64,000 nt of DNA, from NCBI RefSeq assembly GCF_902506065.1, contig NZ_LR732912.1, positions 3,240,848 to 3,304,847 of the forward strand. The letters run 5' to 3'. The translations under genes and the position numbers were made by a program. Below the pieces are notes generated by a model, which was given only the letters and a program-made list of their open reading frames with translations, ran no database searches and was not told the DNA's origin. Of the stretch, positions 16,412 to 24,997 are shown piece by piece. This stretch comes from Arthrobacter sp. 9V (GTDB taxonomy: Bacteria > Actinomycetota > Actinomycetes > Actinomycetales > Micrococcaceae). The stretch's first letter is position 1. Every line of letters begins with the position of its first letter.

Positions 16412-17710
16412 CTAGGCCGCTTTGACCAGGGGAAGCTCGTCCCAGTTGGTGGTGTAGCGGGGACTGAGCATGTTGCGCTTCATGGACCAGTCCGGGCCGC
16501 CTTTTATTCCCGCATGGCCCAGTCCGATGGAGCCTCTGCCGTACCGCTTGCTGACTTGCTCCAGCAGGGGGCCGATGCCGCGTTCCTCATGCCGGTTCTC
16601 GAAGATTTCCAAGGGTTTTTGGTTGCCGCTGGGGCGCAGGTCAGTGACCATGATCCCGGCCTTTGCGTATCTCACTCCTTCCTGGATCCTGGGGACCAGG
16701 GCATGGGCAGCCTTGGTCAGCAACACCGGATCGGATGTGGGCATAGGTAGCTTGACGTTGACGGTGGGGAATGACTTGTCATTGGGGTTGTAGACCGATG
16801 TTGCGGCAAAGGCGGTCAGCAGTTTGGCTTGGAGATCGTGCTTGGCCAGCCTCGCACTCGCCATTTGCCCGTAGACGCTCAGCACCTGCCGCAACTGGGC
16901 GGCCGTGGTGATCGGCGTAGAGAAGGACCGGGAGAAGATCAGTTGGTCCCGTCCGATCCGTTCTTCCTCCATGGGGATGCAGGGCGTACCTTGCAGCTCC
17001 AGGACGGTCCGCATCATCACGATGGAGAATTTGTCCCGCAACGCCACGGGGTCAGCGCGCACCAGGTCAAGGATTGAGAAGATGCCCATCGCATTCAGGC
17101 GCTTTGTGAGCCTCGTGGCGACACCCCAAATCTCGATCACGGAGAGCCGGGCCATGAGCGCTTCGCGATCGGCCTCGGGGACGGAGTCCCAACGGCACAC
17201 CCCATTGAAGGCCGGGTTGTGCTTGGCCCATTTGTTGGCCAGCTTTGCGAGGGTCTTGGTGCGCGCTATTCCTACGCACACGGGAACCCCCACGTGCCGT
17301 TGACAGGCATCTTTGATGGTGCGCCCCAACTTCAGCAGCTCCTCCGACTGCCCTTTTACTCCCAGGAATGCCTCATCAATGGAGTACACCTCCTGCCACG
17401 CGGAGTATCGCGCCAGAAGTTCCATGACCCGCGAACTGATGTCTCCGTAGAGTTCATAGTTGCTTGAGAGCGCAATGAGGCCCCATTCCTTGGCGCGCGG
17501 AGCAAGCTTGAACCAGGGCTCCCCCAGCCCGATCCCCAGCTTCTTGGCCTCCGGCGACCGTGTTACAGCGCAGCCGTCGTTGTTGGACAGGACGATCAGC
17601 GGCTTGCCCTCCAATGCGGGATTGAAGGCACGCTCAGCCGACGCGTAAAAGCAGTTGATATCCACGTGGGCGATCTCCTGCATTCGATGCATGAGCGCTG
17701 GCTTGGACAT
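16412..17710 (-). CDS. umuC: Y-family translesion DNA polymerase (UmuC)
   Basis: A 432-residue error-prone polymerase. The palm motifs are intact: VDINCFYASAE (first metal Asp, about residue 17) and YSIDEAFLG (Asp-Glu pair, about 110), followed by the thumb helix-hairpin-helix (VIEIWGVATRLTKRLNAMGI), little finger and a UmuC-type C-terminal tail. A GGGAGTGGA sequence precedes the ATG. A LexA-type box lies 63 bp upstream, so the gene should be DNA-damage induced. The UmuD-like partner is about 6.7 kb away (24380-24811), also SOS-boxed, rather than adjacent as is common. Confidence 0.92.
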   Translation of the reverse strand: MSKPALMHRMQEIAHVDINCFYASAERAFNPALEGKPLIVLSNNDGCAVTRSPEAKKLGIGLGEPWFKLAPRAKEWGLIALSSNYELYGDISSRVMELLARYSAWQEVYSIDEAFLGVKGQSEELLKLGRTIKDACQRHVGVPVCVGIARTKTLAKLANKWAKHNPAFNGVCRWDSVPEADREALMARLSVIEIWGVATRLTKRLNAMGIFSILDLVRADPVALRDKFSIVMMRTVLELQGTPCIPMEEERIGRDQLIFSRSFSTPITTAAQLRQVLSVYGQMASARLAKHDLQAKLLTAFAATSVYNPNDKSFPTVNVKLPMPTSDPVLLTKAAHALVPRIQEGVRYAKAGIMVTDLRPSGNQKPLEIFENRHEERGIGPLLEQVSKRYGRGSIGLGHAGIKGGPDWSMKRNMLSPRYTTNWDELPLVKAA

Positions 17711-17772
17711 TCCACTCCCGGGTTCGGCACTAGCACGCGCGCCTGCGTTTGGGTGCGTGACACGCCGTGCAT

Positions 17773-17788
17773 TCGAACATATGTTCTA
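17773..17788 (-). promoter_or_regulatory. SOS (LexA) box of umuC
   Basis: TCGAACATATGTTCTA fits the Gram-positive/actinobacterial LexA consensus CGAAC-N4-GTTC. The second box of the same type is at 24825-24840, before umuD. Confidence 0.8.
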
Positions 17789-17829
17789 ATGCCTCTACTG
17801 TACTGCGAGGCCCCGACAATCCGAAGAAC

Positions 17830-18348
17830 TCAGCTGCTGATGGTAGCCCTCAAGTGTTTCCTGGCCCGTGAGTAGCGGGTCCTGGCAGCTGTTGCCGACA
17901 AACCCAACAAGGCACCGGCACCGGCCACACCGAACCCGTCCCACACGATCAACATGACCAGTTCGCGGTCCTTCGGGCGCAAAGCGGCGAGGGCCGAGTG
18001 CACTTCGGCACCGAGTTGGTGCCCAGGTGCTGGTTGGTGAACCAGGCAGGCACGCAGTTTCTCGGACAGGGCCACCCTGCGGAACTTGCCACGTCGATAA
18101 TTGGCCAGCACGCGCTTAGCGACACCGAAACTCCAAGCCCGCTGTTCGTCCACATTGGCGGGTAGCCGCTCGCGTTGACGCCACAGCACAAGAAGAGTCT
18201 CGGACACGCAATCGGTGGCGTCATCAACGGGATCAACCCGGCGAATGAAATAGGCCATCAAAGCGGGAGTCAGGACTCGGGCACAGTCCTCGAAAGCTGC
18301 CTCGGTATTGAGTGACGACGCCATGGTTTCAAGGTCCGTCCGCGTCAC
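17830..18348 (-). CDS. ECF-type RNA polymerase sigma factor
   Basis: A 172-residue protein with sigma-70 region 2 (LMAYFIRRVDPVDDATDCVSE, then WSFGVAKRVLANYRRG) and region 4 helix-turn-helix (LRPKDRELVMLIVWDGF...GAGALLGLSATAARTRYSRARKHLR). No region 1.1 or 3 is present, which makes it an extracytoplasmic-function sigma factor. The GTG start overlaps the stop of the upstream membrane protein gene (GTGA), so the two are translationally coupled. The order is reversed compared with the usual sigma-then-anti-sigma arrangement. Confidence 0.88.
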   Translation of the reverse strand: MTRTDLETMASSLNTEAAFEDCARVLTPALMAYFIRRVDPVDDATDCVSETLLVLWRQRERLPANVDEQRAWSFGVAKRVLANYRRGKFRRVALSEKLRACLVHQPAPGHQLGAEVHSALAALRPKDRELVMLIVWDGFGVAGAGALLGLSATAARTRYSRARKHLRATISS

Positions 18349-19112
18349 TGCTCCAATCCCTTGATCAGGCCCTGACAGCCGAGGCGCCGCTGATCCTCTG
18401 CCATCTGGTCAGCCTTGCCGGACTCGGCTGCAGAAACTGTTACGGTCATGCGTTCCACGACTCCTCCGCCATCAGTGGCGACGGTGGCAGGCCACGCCAA
18501 CGACTGCCGAAGGACCGACACAGCTGCAGCTTGGCCCTGGGAATTCCCTTGCTGGTGCTGGTCCAGCCACTCCTTCTGCCAGATGCACCGGACGATGTTT
18601 TCATACCGGACAGTTGGGGCAATGTCTTGGGTGATGATGCCGTCGCCCTGATCGTTAGCCCGGTACATATCCGCCTCTTTGAAAGCGGAAGCGTTCTTCA
18701 GCCGTGCTTCGTCATACCTCGCTGGCAACGGAAGGGACGCATACTTTGTCTTCGCGAACTCAGCGTAGTCAGAAGCGAGCGGGTTGATCCATTCCGAGTT
18801 GGGGATCGCCTCGTTCCGAACCGGCCCTTCGCTGGCAGCCGTTGGAACCGGCAGTGGGTTCTCGACTTCTTCGGTAAGGAAGCCCATGAAGTTCGCGACA
18901 GCGGGCGCAGCGACGCTGACCCCGCCCAGGCACGTCGCGCCAGCAAGCAGAAACGCGATCCACCTGCGGTGTTTGCTTTTCGAAGACGGCTGCCGTGAGG
19001 ACTCTAATGCCCGCAAGTGGCCAGAGATACCCGCCGTGGTTTCCGGTGTCATGGCCCATTGGTTGGCTGGATCGGCACCCCGGAGTGCCCGATCAAGTTG
19101 GTCGTCGTTCAT
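18345..19112 (-). CDS. Single-pass membrane protein coupled to the ECF sigma factor (possible anti-sigma)
   Basis: About 255 residues. A cytoplasmic N-terminal part of about 50 residues (MNDDQLDRALRGADPAN...) is followed by one membrane helix (RRWIAFLLAGATCLGGVSVAAPAVANF) and an external domain of about 180 residues that I do not recognise. The short charged cytoplasmic head, one helix and an outer sensor domain are the layout of anti-sigma factors, but no zinc HXXXCXXC motif is present. The ATG at 19112 has a GGGGGAAGC ribosome site; an in-frame start at 19145 has none. The stop overlaps the sigma start. The anti-sigma role is an inference from layout and coupling. Confidence 0.65.
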   Translation of the reverse strand: MNDDQLDRALRGADPANQWAMTPETTAGISGHLRALESSRQPSSKSKHRRWIAFLLAGATCLGGVSVAAPAVANFMGFLTEEVENPLPVPTAASEGPVRNEAIPNSEWINPLASDYAEFAKTKYASLPLPARYDEARLKNASAFKEADMYRANDQGDGIITQDIAPTVRYENIVRCIWQKEWLDQHQQGNSQGQAAAVSVLRQSLAWPATVATDGGGVVERMTVTVSAAESGKADQMAEDQRRLGCQGLIKGLEQ

Positions 19113-19217
19113 GCTTCCCCCACAACCTTCAATAATGTCTGTCACCTACTCATGTCCGGTAGACCGGAAAACGTGGCATCAGAAACCAAGCAAATTTCAC
19201 GCAAGGAATTGGCGCGG

Positions 19218-19907
19218 CTAATCACCTACGCGTGGCACCACGATGTCATCGGCTCCGCAGTGGAGCACAAGGTTGCTACTTCCGCCCGTCAGCGTGCAGT
19301 CCTTGGGTTCGAAGACCTCTGTGGCGGACAGCCACGGGACACTTCGCTGCCAGAGCCCCCACGATTTTTGTGAATAAACGGAATAGGTTTGTGGGTCGAA
19401 ACCTGATTGTTCGACGAGGACACTTTCCCCGCTGCTGGCCGTCACTTGGGCGTATGTTGCCGCCACGGCGGCTAGCCCCACGCCAGCAGAATACATAGAC
19501 CACGGCAGAGCCGACGTGACACTGGCCAGGACTGCAAGAACAGCAGTCAGCCGCCGGATCCAGCCGCGGGAAATCCGCCTGACCAGCACCGGAACCAGCA
19601 GAACCAGTGCTGCCAAGGCAGCGACCCCGCTTAGAAGGTGACAACAGAGAATGAGCGCCCACCCCGGCATGACGAAGTAGACCAGAACCTCAGGCAATGA
19701 ATCACTGACCCACGCTGCGGAGGCTTGGGCTGCCGCTCCCAGCAGCACCGAGACGAGGGCCGACACGATGCCCCACGTGAGACGAGGCCGCGCGGCGGAT
19801 CGCGCCGAGTCCGTTTCCCCGGAAACCTCTGACCCCACTCGGGAAGCGCCCAACCCGCTCGCCGTTACGTCGTCCCCTTGCAACCGTTTCCGCACGCCGC
19901 TATCCAA
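19218..19907 (-). CDS. Multi-pass membrane protein of unknown function
   Basis: Up to 229 residues, starting at a TTG (19907); a GTG at 19895 is another possible start. The first about 45 residues are polar. Four hydrophobic segments follow (LTWGIVSALVSVLLGAAAQA; VLVYFVMPGWALILCCHLL; VAALAALVLLVPVLV; RLTAVLAVLASVTSALPWSM and its continuation). The last 80 residues look extracytoplasmic and have two cysteines (CTLTGGSSNLVLHC) that could form a disulfide. It lies 105 bp upstream of the sigma-coupled membrane protein on the same strand and may belong to that unit. No family recognised. Confidence 0.55.
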   Translation of the reverse strand: MDSGVRKRLQGDDVTASGLGASRVGSEVSGETDSARSAARPRLTWGIVSALVSVLLGAAAQASAAWVSDSLPEVLVYFVMPGWALILCCHLLSGVAALAALVLLVPVLVRRISRGWIRRLTAVLAVLASVTSALPWSMYSAGVGLAAVAATYAQVTASSGESVLVEQSGFDPQTYSVYSQKSWGLWQRSVPWLSATEVFEPKDCTLTGGSSNLVLHCGADDIVVPRVGD

Positions 19908-19963
19908 TCACGCTTTTGACGTCATCGTGGAGCTTTGGCCAGCGGAACCGACGGCTATGAAAT

Positions 19964-21427
19964 CTAGGAACCCACAGGCTCCTTCTTGTGCACCAGGTAG
20001 ATGGCTCCGGTGGTCACGTCTTCTTCAAGGGCCTCCAGCGTACGTCCCCGGGTTTCAGGAACCTGCGTGTAGATGAAGATCAGGGCCAGGACTCCCACAA
20101 CCCCGAAGAGGAAGAACGTCCCGGTGATCCCGACTCCGGCCACCAGCGTGGGGAAGAAGAGGCCCAACAGGGCATTTGCGATCCAGAGGCAAAACACCGA
20201 CAAGCCAATGGCAAACCCGCGAACATGCAGTGGGAAGATCTCGGACAACATCACCCACACGGCAATGTTGAGGAACGTCTGCATGGAGCCGACGAAAGCC
20301 ACCACCAGGAACAAGATGACGAACGGGCGTGCTGCATTTCCTACCGGCAAGACGATGGAGGCGATGCCGATGAGGAAGTGACAGACTGTGGTCAGGGTGA
20401 ACCCAAGAAGCAGAGTGGTGCGGCGGTTGACGCGCTGCATAAGAGTCAGGGCGATCACGCCGCCTACCACGGCAATCACGCCTGGCGCGATGTTGGCAAT
20501 CAGGGCCCCACTTGAGTTGAAGCCGGCTTCAACCAGCACGGACTGGCCGTAATACATGATCGAGTTGATGCCTGTCAGCTGCTGAGCCACTCCCAGGCCG
20601 ATACCCACCAGGATGATGCGCAGGATCCACTTGTCCTTGAGGGCCCCCCAGGACGTGGCCTTGGAGGCACGCTCCTCATCAGCGAGGTGCTTGACGTCGG
20701 CCATCTCAGCCTCAGCCCGCTCCACGGAGCGGATGGTCTTCAAGACCACCAGTGCTTCTTCCCAGCGGCCCTTGGAGATGAGCCAACGCGGCGATTCAGG
20801 CATCCGTAGCATGCCGAAGAAGAGGGCGATTGCGGGCAGGGCGGCAACGGCAAGCATGATGCGCCAGACTCCCTCAACTTCGCCCCAAACGTTGCCGATG
20901 ATGGCGTTGACCACGAAGGCCGCGAGCTGCCCTATGACGATCATGAGTTCGTTCCGGCCAGCCAGCGAACCTCGGATTTCATAAGGCGCCAGTTCGGCAA
21001 GGAATACGGGCACCACCGTGGAGGCTCCGCCAACGGCCAGGCCGAGAATGACGCGTCCCAAGACCATGACTTCAAAGCTGGGCGCGAACACGCAAGCGAT
21101 CGTGCCGGCCAGGAACAGCACGGCGAGCAGGATGATGGTCTTCCGGCGGCCCCACGAATCAGAAAGCCGGCCGCCGCCCACTGCTCCGGCCGCTGCGCCG
21201 AAGAGCAGGGAGCTGGTCACAATGCCTTCCGTCAACGGCGTGAGGCCCAGGTCCGCCGTCATGGGCCTCAGCGCGCCATTGATGACGCCCGTGTCGTAGC
21301 CGAAGAGCAGACCCCCGAAGGTAGCCACCAAGGCAACCAGGCCCAGGCGCTTTCGGTGGGGACCATTGGTCAGCGGAGGAAGCGCGAGGCCATCGGCGGC
21401 TCCCCGCTGCGTTTGCGTAGCAGACAT
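19964..21427 (-). CDS. Sugar porter family MFS transporter
   Basis: A 487-residue, 12-helix major facilitator of the sugar porter family. Signatures are FGGLLFGYDTGVINGAL in helix 1, DSWGRRK between helices 2 and 3, PESPRWL after helix 6, QQLTGINSIMYYG in helix 7 and PETRGRTLEALEED at the C-terminus. Such proteins bring in inositol, xylose, glucose or galactose with protons. The substrate cannot be read from the sequence. A LacI-type regulator is divergently transcribed 135 bp away and probably controls it. Confidence 0.9.
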   Translation of the reverse strand: MSATQTQRGAADGLALPPLTNGPHRKRLGLVALVATFGGLLFGYDTGVINGALRPMTADLGLTPLTEGIVTSSLLFGAAAGAVGGGRLSDSWGRRKTIILLAVLFLAGTIACVFAPSFEVMVLGRVILGLAVGGASTVVPVFLAELAPYEIRGSLAGRNELMIVIGQLAAFVVNAIIGNVWGEVEGVWRIMLAVAALPAIALFFGMLRMPESPRWLISKGRWEEALVVLKTIRSVERAEAEMADVKHLADEERASKATSWGALKDKWILRIILVGIGLGVAQQLTGINSIMYYGQSVLVEAGFNSSGALIANIAPGVIAVVGGVIALTLMQRVNRRTTLLLGFTLTTVCHFLIGIASIVLPVGNAARPFVILFLVVAFVGSMQTFLNIAVWVMLSEIFPLHVRGFAIGLSVFCLWIANALLGLFFPTLVAGVGITGTFFLFGVVGVLALIFIYTQVPETRGRTLEALEEDVTTGAIYLVHKKEPVGS

Positions 21428-21562
21428 CAGGACTCCTTTGTCGGTGTGGCGCGGGTCATACTCACCCGCTCTGAATAAAGACTAACGCGCGAAAGGCTTA
21501 AATGTAAGGTCAAACTAACAAATCACTCATTCGAGAACTCCCCACCGTGGGAGGATGAAGAC

Positions 21563-22570
21563 ATGGTTACGGACAACCGCCACCGCTCCACCACCCAAAG
21601 CGACGTCGCCAAGGAGGTCGGCGTTTCCCGGACTTTGGTGTCCTTCGCCTTCCGCGGCGCCCCTGGCGTCAGCGACGAAACCAAGCAGGCCATCTTCGAT
21701 GCCGCCAAGCGTCTGGGCTACCGGCCCAACGCAGTAGCCGCCGATCTCGCACGGAAGCATCGGTCCGCCGTCGGACTTTATCTCATGGACATTCGCAACG
21801 AGGTATACGCGGACATCCTCAGCGGCGTCCGCACGGCACTGCACGAGCAATCAAACAGGCTTATCCTGAGTGTCTCGCGGTCCACTGACGGCGAGGACCA
21901 GGGTGCCTTGAAATCCCTGATGGAGGCTCACGTTGGAATAGTCATCGCCGCCACCCTGCTGGACTCGGACGAGCAGGTCAGGGAGTTGGCCAGGAGTGTT
22001 CCCCTGATCAGCGTGACCCGCCCCGTAGAGGGAGTGGACAGCGTGTATTCAGACGACGCCGCCGGCGCCCGCGCAGCCACTGAACACCTCATCAACCTTG
22101 GTCACACGAGGATCGCCCACTTGGCCGGCCCCGTCTATGACGGCCACACGGTTCGCAGGCAGAGTTACGCGAAAACAATGCGCGACGCCGGGCTGAAGCC
22201 ACTTGTGCTCGCGGCTGAGGATTTCACTCAAGACGCCGGACAGCGCGCAACCGCAGAACTGCTCGGAATGGCGGATAGGCCCACGGCAATCTTCGCCCAC
22301 AACGACCAACTGGCTCTCGGCGCCCGCGAAGCCGCCTACGCCCAGGACCTTTCGGTACCCGGCGAGCTTTCACTGGTGGGGTATGACAACTCCAGGGTCG
22401 CGGCCCTCCACGGCATCGATCTCACCTCCGTTGACCTGCACGCGGCCGAGCTGGGGCTTATCGCCGGAACCATTGCCCTGGACCGCCTCCGGAATCCCGA
22501 GGCACCCGTTGCGGACAGGTGCCTCACCACGGAACTGGTGATGCGAGCGTCCACAGCCCCGCCGGCTTGA
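21563..22570 (+). CDS. LacI-family transcriptional regulator
   Basis: A 335-residue regulator. The N-terminal LacI helix-turn-helix (TTQSDVAKEVGVSRTLVSFAFRG) is followed by the hinge (VSDETKQAIFDAAKRLGYRPN) and a periplasmic-binding-protein-like sensor domain (about residues 62-330) with FAHNDQLALGA and LVGYDN motifs. A GGGAGGATGAAGAC ribosome site precedes the ATG. The gene diverges from the sugar porter, its most likely target. I found no clear symmetric operator in the shared 135 bp. Confidence 0.9.
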   Translation: MVTDNRHRSTTQSDVAKEVGVSRTLVSFAFRGAPGVSDETKQAIFDAAKRLGYRPNAVAADLARKHRSAVGLYLMDIRNEVYADILSGVRTALHEQSNRLILSVSRSTDGEDQGALKSLMEAHVGIVIAATLLDSDEQVRELARSVPLISVTRPVEGVDSVYSDDAAGARAATEHLINLGHTRIAHLAGPVYDGHTVRRQSYAKTMRDAGLKPLVLAAEDFTQDAGQRATAELLGMADRPTAIFAHNDQLALGAREAAYAQDLSVPGELSLVGYDNSRVAALHGIDLTSVDLHAAELGLIAGTIALDRLRNPEAPVADRCLTTELVMRASTAPPA

Positions 22571-22613
22571 GCCGAAACCCCGCCCGGGTCCGGGCCGTTG
22601 CGGGGCGTGAAGG

Positions 22614-22991
22614 TTAGTGGTGGGTGGGTTCGCCGGTGACCTGGTGGTCGGCATGGTTGATGGTCTCCTGGATGAGCCGGACGAGGTGGCCATCGTGCAG
22701 GGAATAGATGACGTGCCGGCCGTCCTTGCGGGTATCGACCAACCCGCTGAGCCGGAGTTTGGCAAGGTGCTGGCTGACCACTGTCCGCGGAACGAGTGCT
22801 TCATCGACGAGTTCGGTGACGGACTTCGGGCCTTGAGCGAGTTGCCAGAGCAGGTGCAATCGGGTCGGCTCGGCCAGCATCCGCAGCGTCCCGGCGGCGC
22901 TCTCAAGCAGATCCGGCCCGGGAGTGACCGGGTGGAACAGCGAAGGCGCTTCAGGAGCGTCGGGGAACGGGCTGCTCGGTTGGCTGCTCAA
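22614..22991 (-). CDS. ArsR-family transcriptional regulator
   Basis: A 125-residue winged-helix repressor of the ArsR/SmtB type: LRMLAEPTRLHLLWQLAQGPKSVTEL, the recognition helix VPRTVVSQHLAKLRLSGLV and the wing TRKDGRHVIYSL. The TTG start at 22991 is chosen because AAGGAG lies 9 nt upstream and the TTG overlaps the stop of the MFS gene before it (TTGA); longer upstream frames lie inside that gene. The C-terminus has several histidines (HADHQ...THH), which could bind metal. It most likely represses the operon of itself and the pump. Confidence 0.85.
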   Translation of the reverse strand: MSSQPSSPFPDAPEAPSLFHPVTPGPDLLESAAGTLRMLAEPTRLHLLWQLAQGPKSVTELVDEALVPRTVVSQHLAKLRLSGLVDTRKDGRHVIYSLHDGHLVRLIQETINHADHQVTGEPTHH

Positions 22992-24265
22992 CGCTTGGCT
23001 CCTTCGTGATCTTTCGTGACGGGGTCCCCGGCGTCTGTGACGGTATGCCGGGGCCAGGACAGGAATGCTCCTGTACTTCCTAGTATCGCAAGAACTGTCA
23101 GCGCTGCCGCAGCCCAACCCAAACCAGCCGCGGCTCCGAGCCACCCGGCCAAGGGGTAGGCGAGGATGTAGCAGGCGTGCGAGAGGGAGAACTGGGCAGT
23201 GAAGACGTACGGCCTGGTCGCCTCGGTGGAGGCGTCCCGCAACAGCCGCGAGGACGGGGTGAGGATGGTGGAGTTGCTGGCGCCGAGCAGGAACCACAGT
23301 CCCAGCAGCAACCACCAGCCGACCTCCGGTGAAGCCAGGAAGGTCACTGCCGTTGCCACTGCCAGGGCCACCGGAATGAGGGCAGCGCCGGTGAGCATGA
23401 CGGCCCGGTCCCCGAATCGCTCCAACACCCGGGGAGCCGTGATGGCCACGATCATGGACCCGACTCCGAAACATGCCAGGGCCAGGGCAAGATCGGCCTC
23501 TGCCCGGTGGAGGACGTCGCGGACGTAGACCACCGAGTTGACCAGCACCAGCGCCGTTGGGGCGGCGACCACCAGGTTCAAGGCGAGCAGGGATCGGAGG
23601 CGGCGGTTCTTCCAGAAGATCCGGGCTCCCAGGGTGGTGCGGTGCCAGAGCGATCCCGCAGCCCCCGTGTCCGCGGAGATCCTGGGCAGTGCGGTGGCGG
23701 CGACCATCCCGGCAGAGAACAGGAACCCCAACACAGTGCCCAGGAACAGATTGTTGTAACTAACCAGGGTCAACAACAACGCCGCGGCCGCGGGGCTGAC
23801 CAGAGCTTCCATGTCATAGGCCAGCCGGGACAAAGACAGGGCGTGGGTGTAGTCCCGTTCCTTCTTCAGCACCGTGGGAATGAGGGACTGGAAGGCCGGG
23901 GTGAACGTCGCCGAAGCCGACTGCAGCAAGAAGATCACCACATAGATCTGCCAGGCTTCCGTGATGAACGGCAGGCACAAAGCCATGGCAGCCCTGACCA
24001 GGTCCGCTGCGATCAGCACAGGCTTCTTCGGCAACCGCGCCACCAAAGCGTTAATGACCGGAGCGAAGCCCACATAGGCCAGCATCTTGATCGTCAGCGC
24101 GGTTCCCATCACCGCACCGGCGTTGCTGCCGGCCAGATCAAACGCCAACAAACCCAACGCCACCGTCAACAGGCCCGTCCCGATCAAGGCCACGACCTGA
24201 GCGGAAAACAGCCTCCGGTAGGTTCGGTTCCGCAACACCGACAACATCAAAACCACGCCATCCAT
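22988..24265 (-). CDS. MFS efflux transporter
   Basis: A 425-residue protein with about 12 membrane helices, starting LRNRTYRRLFSAQVVALIGTG. The first half has MFS features (ALVARLPKKPVLIAADLVRAA). The coupled downstream ArsR gene and the direction suggest a drug or metal exporter, such as those of ArsR-MFS resistance pairs; the substrate is unknown. The ATG at 24265 is used; an in-frame ATG at 24247 would also retain the first helix. Short repeats of TATGTGCAC lie within 30 bp upstream. Confidence 0.82.
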   Translation of the reverse strand: MDGVVLMLSVLRNRTYRRLFSAQVVALIGTGLLTVALGLLAFDLAGSNAGAVMGTALTIKMLAYVGFAPVINALVARLPKKPVLIAADLVRAAMALCLPFITEAWQIYVVIFLLQSASATFTPAFQSLIPTVLKKERDYTHALSLSRLAYDMEALVSPAAAALLLTLVSYNNLFLGTVLGFLFSAGMVAATALPRISADTGAAGSLWHRTTLGARIFWKNRRLRSLLALNLVVAAPTALVLVNSVVYVRDVLHRAEADLALALACFGVGSMIVAITAPRVLERFGDRAVMLTGAALIPVALAVATAVTFLASPEVGWWLLLGLWFLLGASNSTILTPSSRLLRDASTEATRPYVFTAQFSLSHACYILAYPLAGWLGAAAGLGWAAAALTVLAILGSTGAFLSWPRHTVTDAGDPVTKDHEGAKR

Positions 24266-24267
24266 TC

Positions 24268-24294
24268 AGTGCATATGTGCACGTATGTGCACTC
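24268..24294 (-). promoter_or_regulatory. Candidate ArsR operator upstream of the MFS-arsR unit
   Basis: GTGCATATGTGCAC followed by GTATGTGCAC: TATGTGCAC occurs twice in direct repeat, directly before the start codon of the MFS gene. The position fits a repressor that blocks transcription start. Assignment to the ArsR protein is inferred. Confidence 0.4.
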
Positions 24295-24379
24295 AAAGAA
24301 TAGTGCTGATTACCCTCTTGATCAATACAGTGAGCCGCGGGCGACGAGCAGGCTCAGGCCCACTGACCCGCGGAGTCTC

Positions 24380-24811
24380 CTAAATGTGGTGCAGACACGT
24401 GGTGGCGACGCCCCAGATGGTCAGTTCCGACATCGCCGGAACACGGATATCCGGATACTTGGGGTTATCAGCCTGCAGGACTACGCCCGACGGCGTGACC
24501 CGCAACCTTTTGATGGTCAGCTCCCCGTCAAGAACAGCCACGACGACGGATCCATCCTTGGGCTCCAGCGCCCGGTTGACGATCAACTCGTCGCCGTCGC
24601 TGATGCCGGCTCCTTCCATGGACTGGCCCGTCACCCTCACCACGAAAGTGCTGGTGACGTCCTTGATGAGGTGCTCGTTGAGATCGATCCGGCCGTCAAA
24701 ATAATCCTGCGCAGGCGAGGGATACCCCGCCGCCACCGGAAGAGGTGCCAACAGAACTGACATAAGGGAAAAGCCCGCGTCTATCACGCGGGGGCCGACT
24801 ATCACGCCCAC
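24380..24811 (-). CDS. umuD: LexA-like error-prone repair peptidase (UmuD)
   Basis: A 143-residue S24-family protein. The self-cleavage region is VAAGYPSPAQDYFD (Ala-Gly site), the catalytic serine is in VTGQSMEGAGI and the catalytic lysine in GELTIKRL; a C-terminal beta fold follows. UmuD is trimmed in the SOS response and then works with UmuC. The GTG at 24811 has an AAAGG ribosome site 6 nt upstream. An in-frame ATG at 24763 gives the more usual N-terminus (MSVLLAPLPVAAG) but has no ribosome site. A stem-loop with a T-run lies between the two starts. A SOS box precedes the gene. Confidence 0.88.
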   Translation of the reverse strand: MGVIVGPRVIDAGFSLMSVLLAPLPVAAGYPSPAQDYFDGRIDLNEHLIKDVTSTFVVRVTGQSMEGAGISDGDELIVNRALEPKDGSVVVAVLDGELTIKRLRVTPSGVVLQADNPKYPDIRVPAMSELTIWGVATTCLHHI

Positions 24812-24824
24812 AACACACCTTTAT

Positions 24825-24840
24825 TCGAATATATGTTCGA
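24825..24840 (-). promoter_or_regulatory. SOS (LexA) box of umuD
   Basis: TCGAATATATGTTCGA (minus strand TCGAACATATATTCGA), centred about 20 bp upstream of the GTG start. It matches the box before umuC. Confidence 0.8.
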
Positions 24841-24997
24841 TAGTTCAGTGTACAGCGGGCGGCTGACATTGTGTCCATTCCGCTTGGCCCGGCGCCTCAG
24901 GGGCTATGATTCCCGCGCTGAGACGAATGACGAGTACTTTGAGGGACGATCAAGGGAACAACTTCCTGGCACGAACCTTACAAGGGCCCACCCACGA

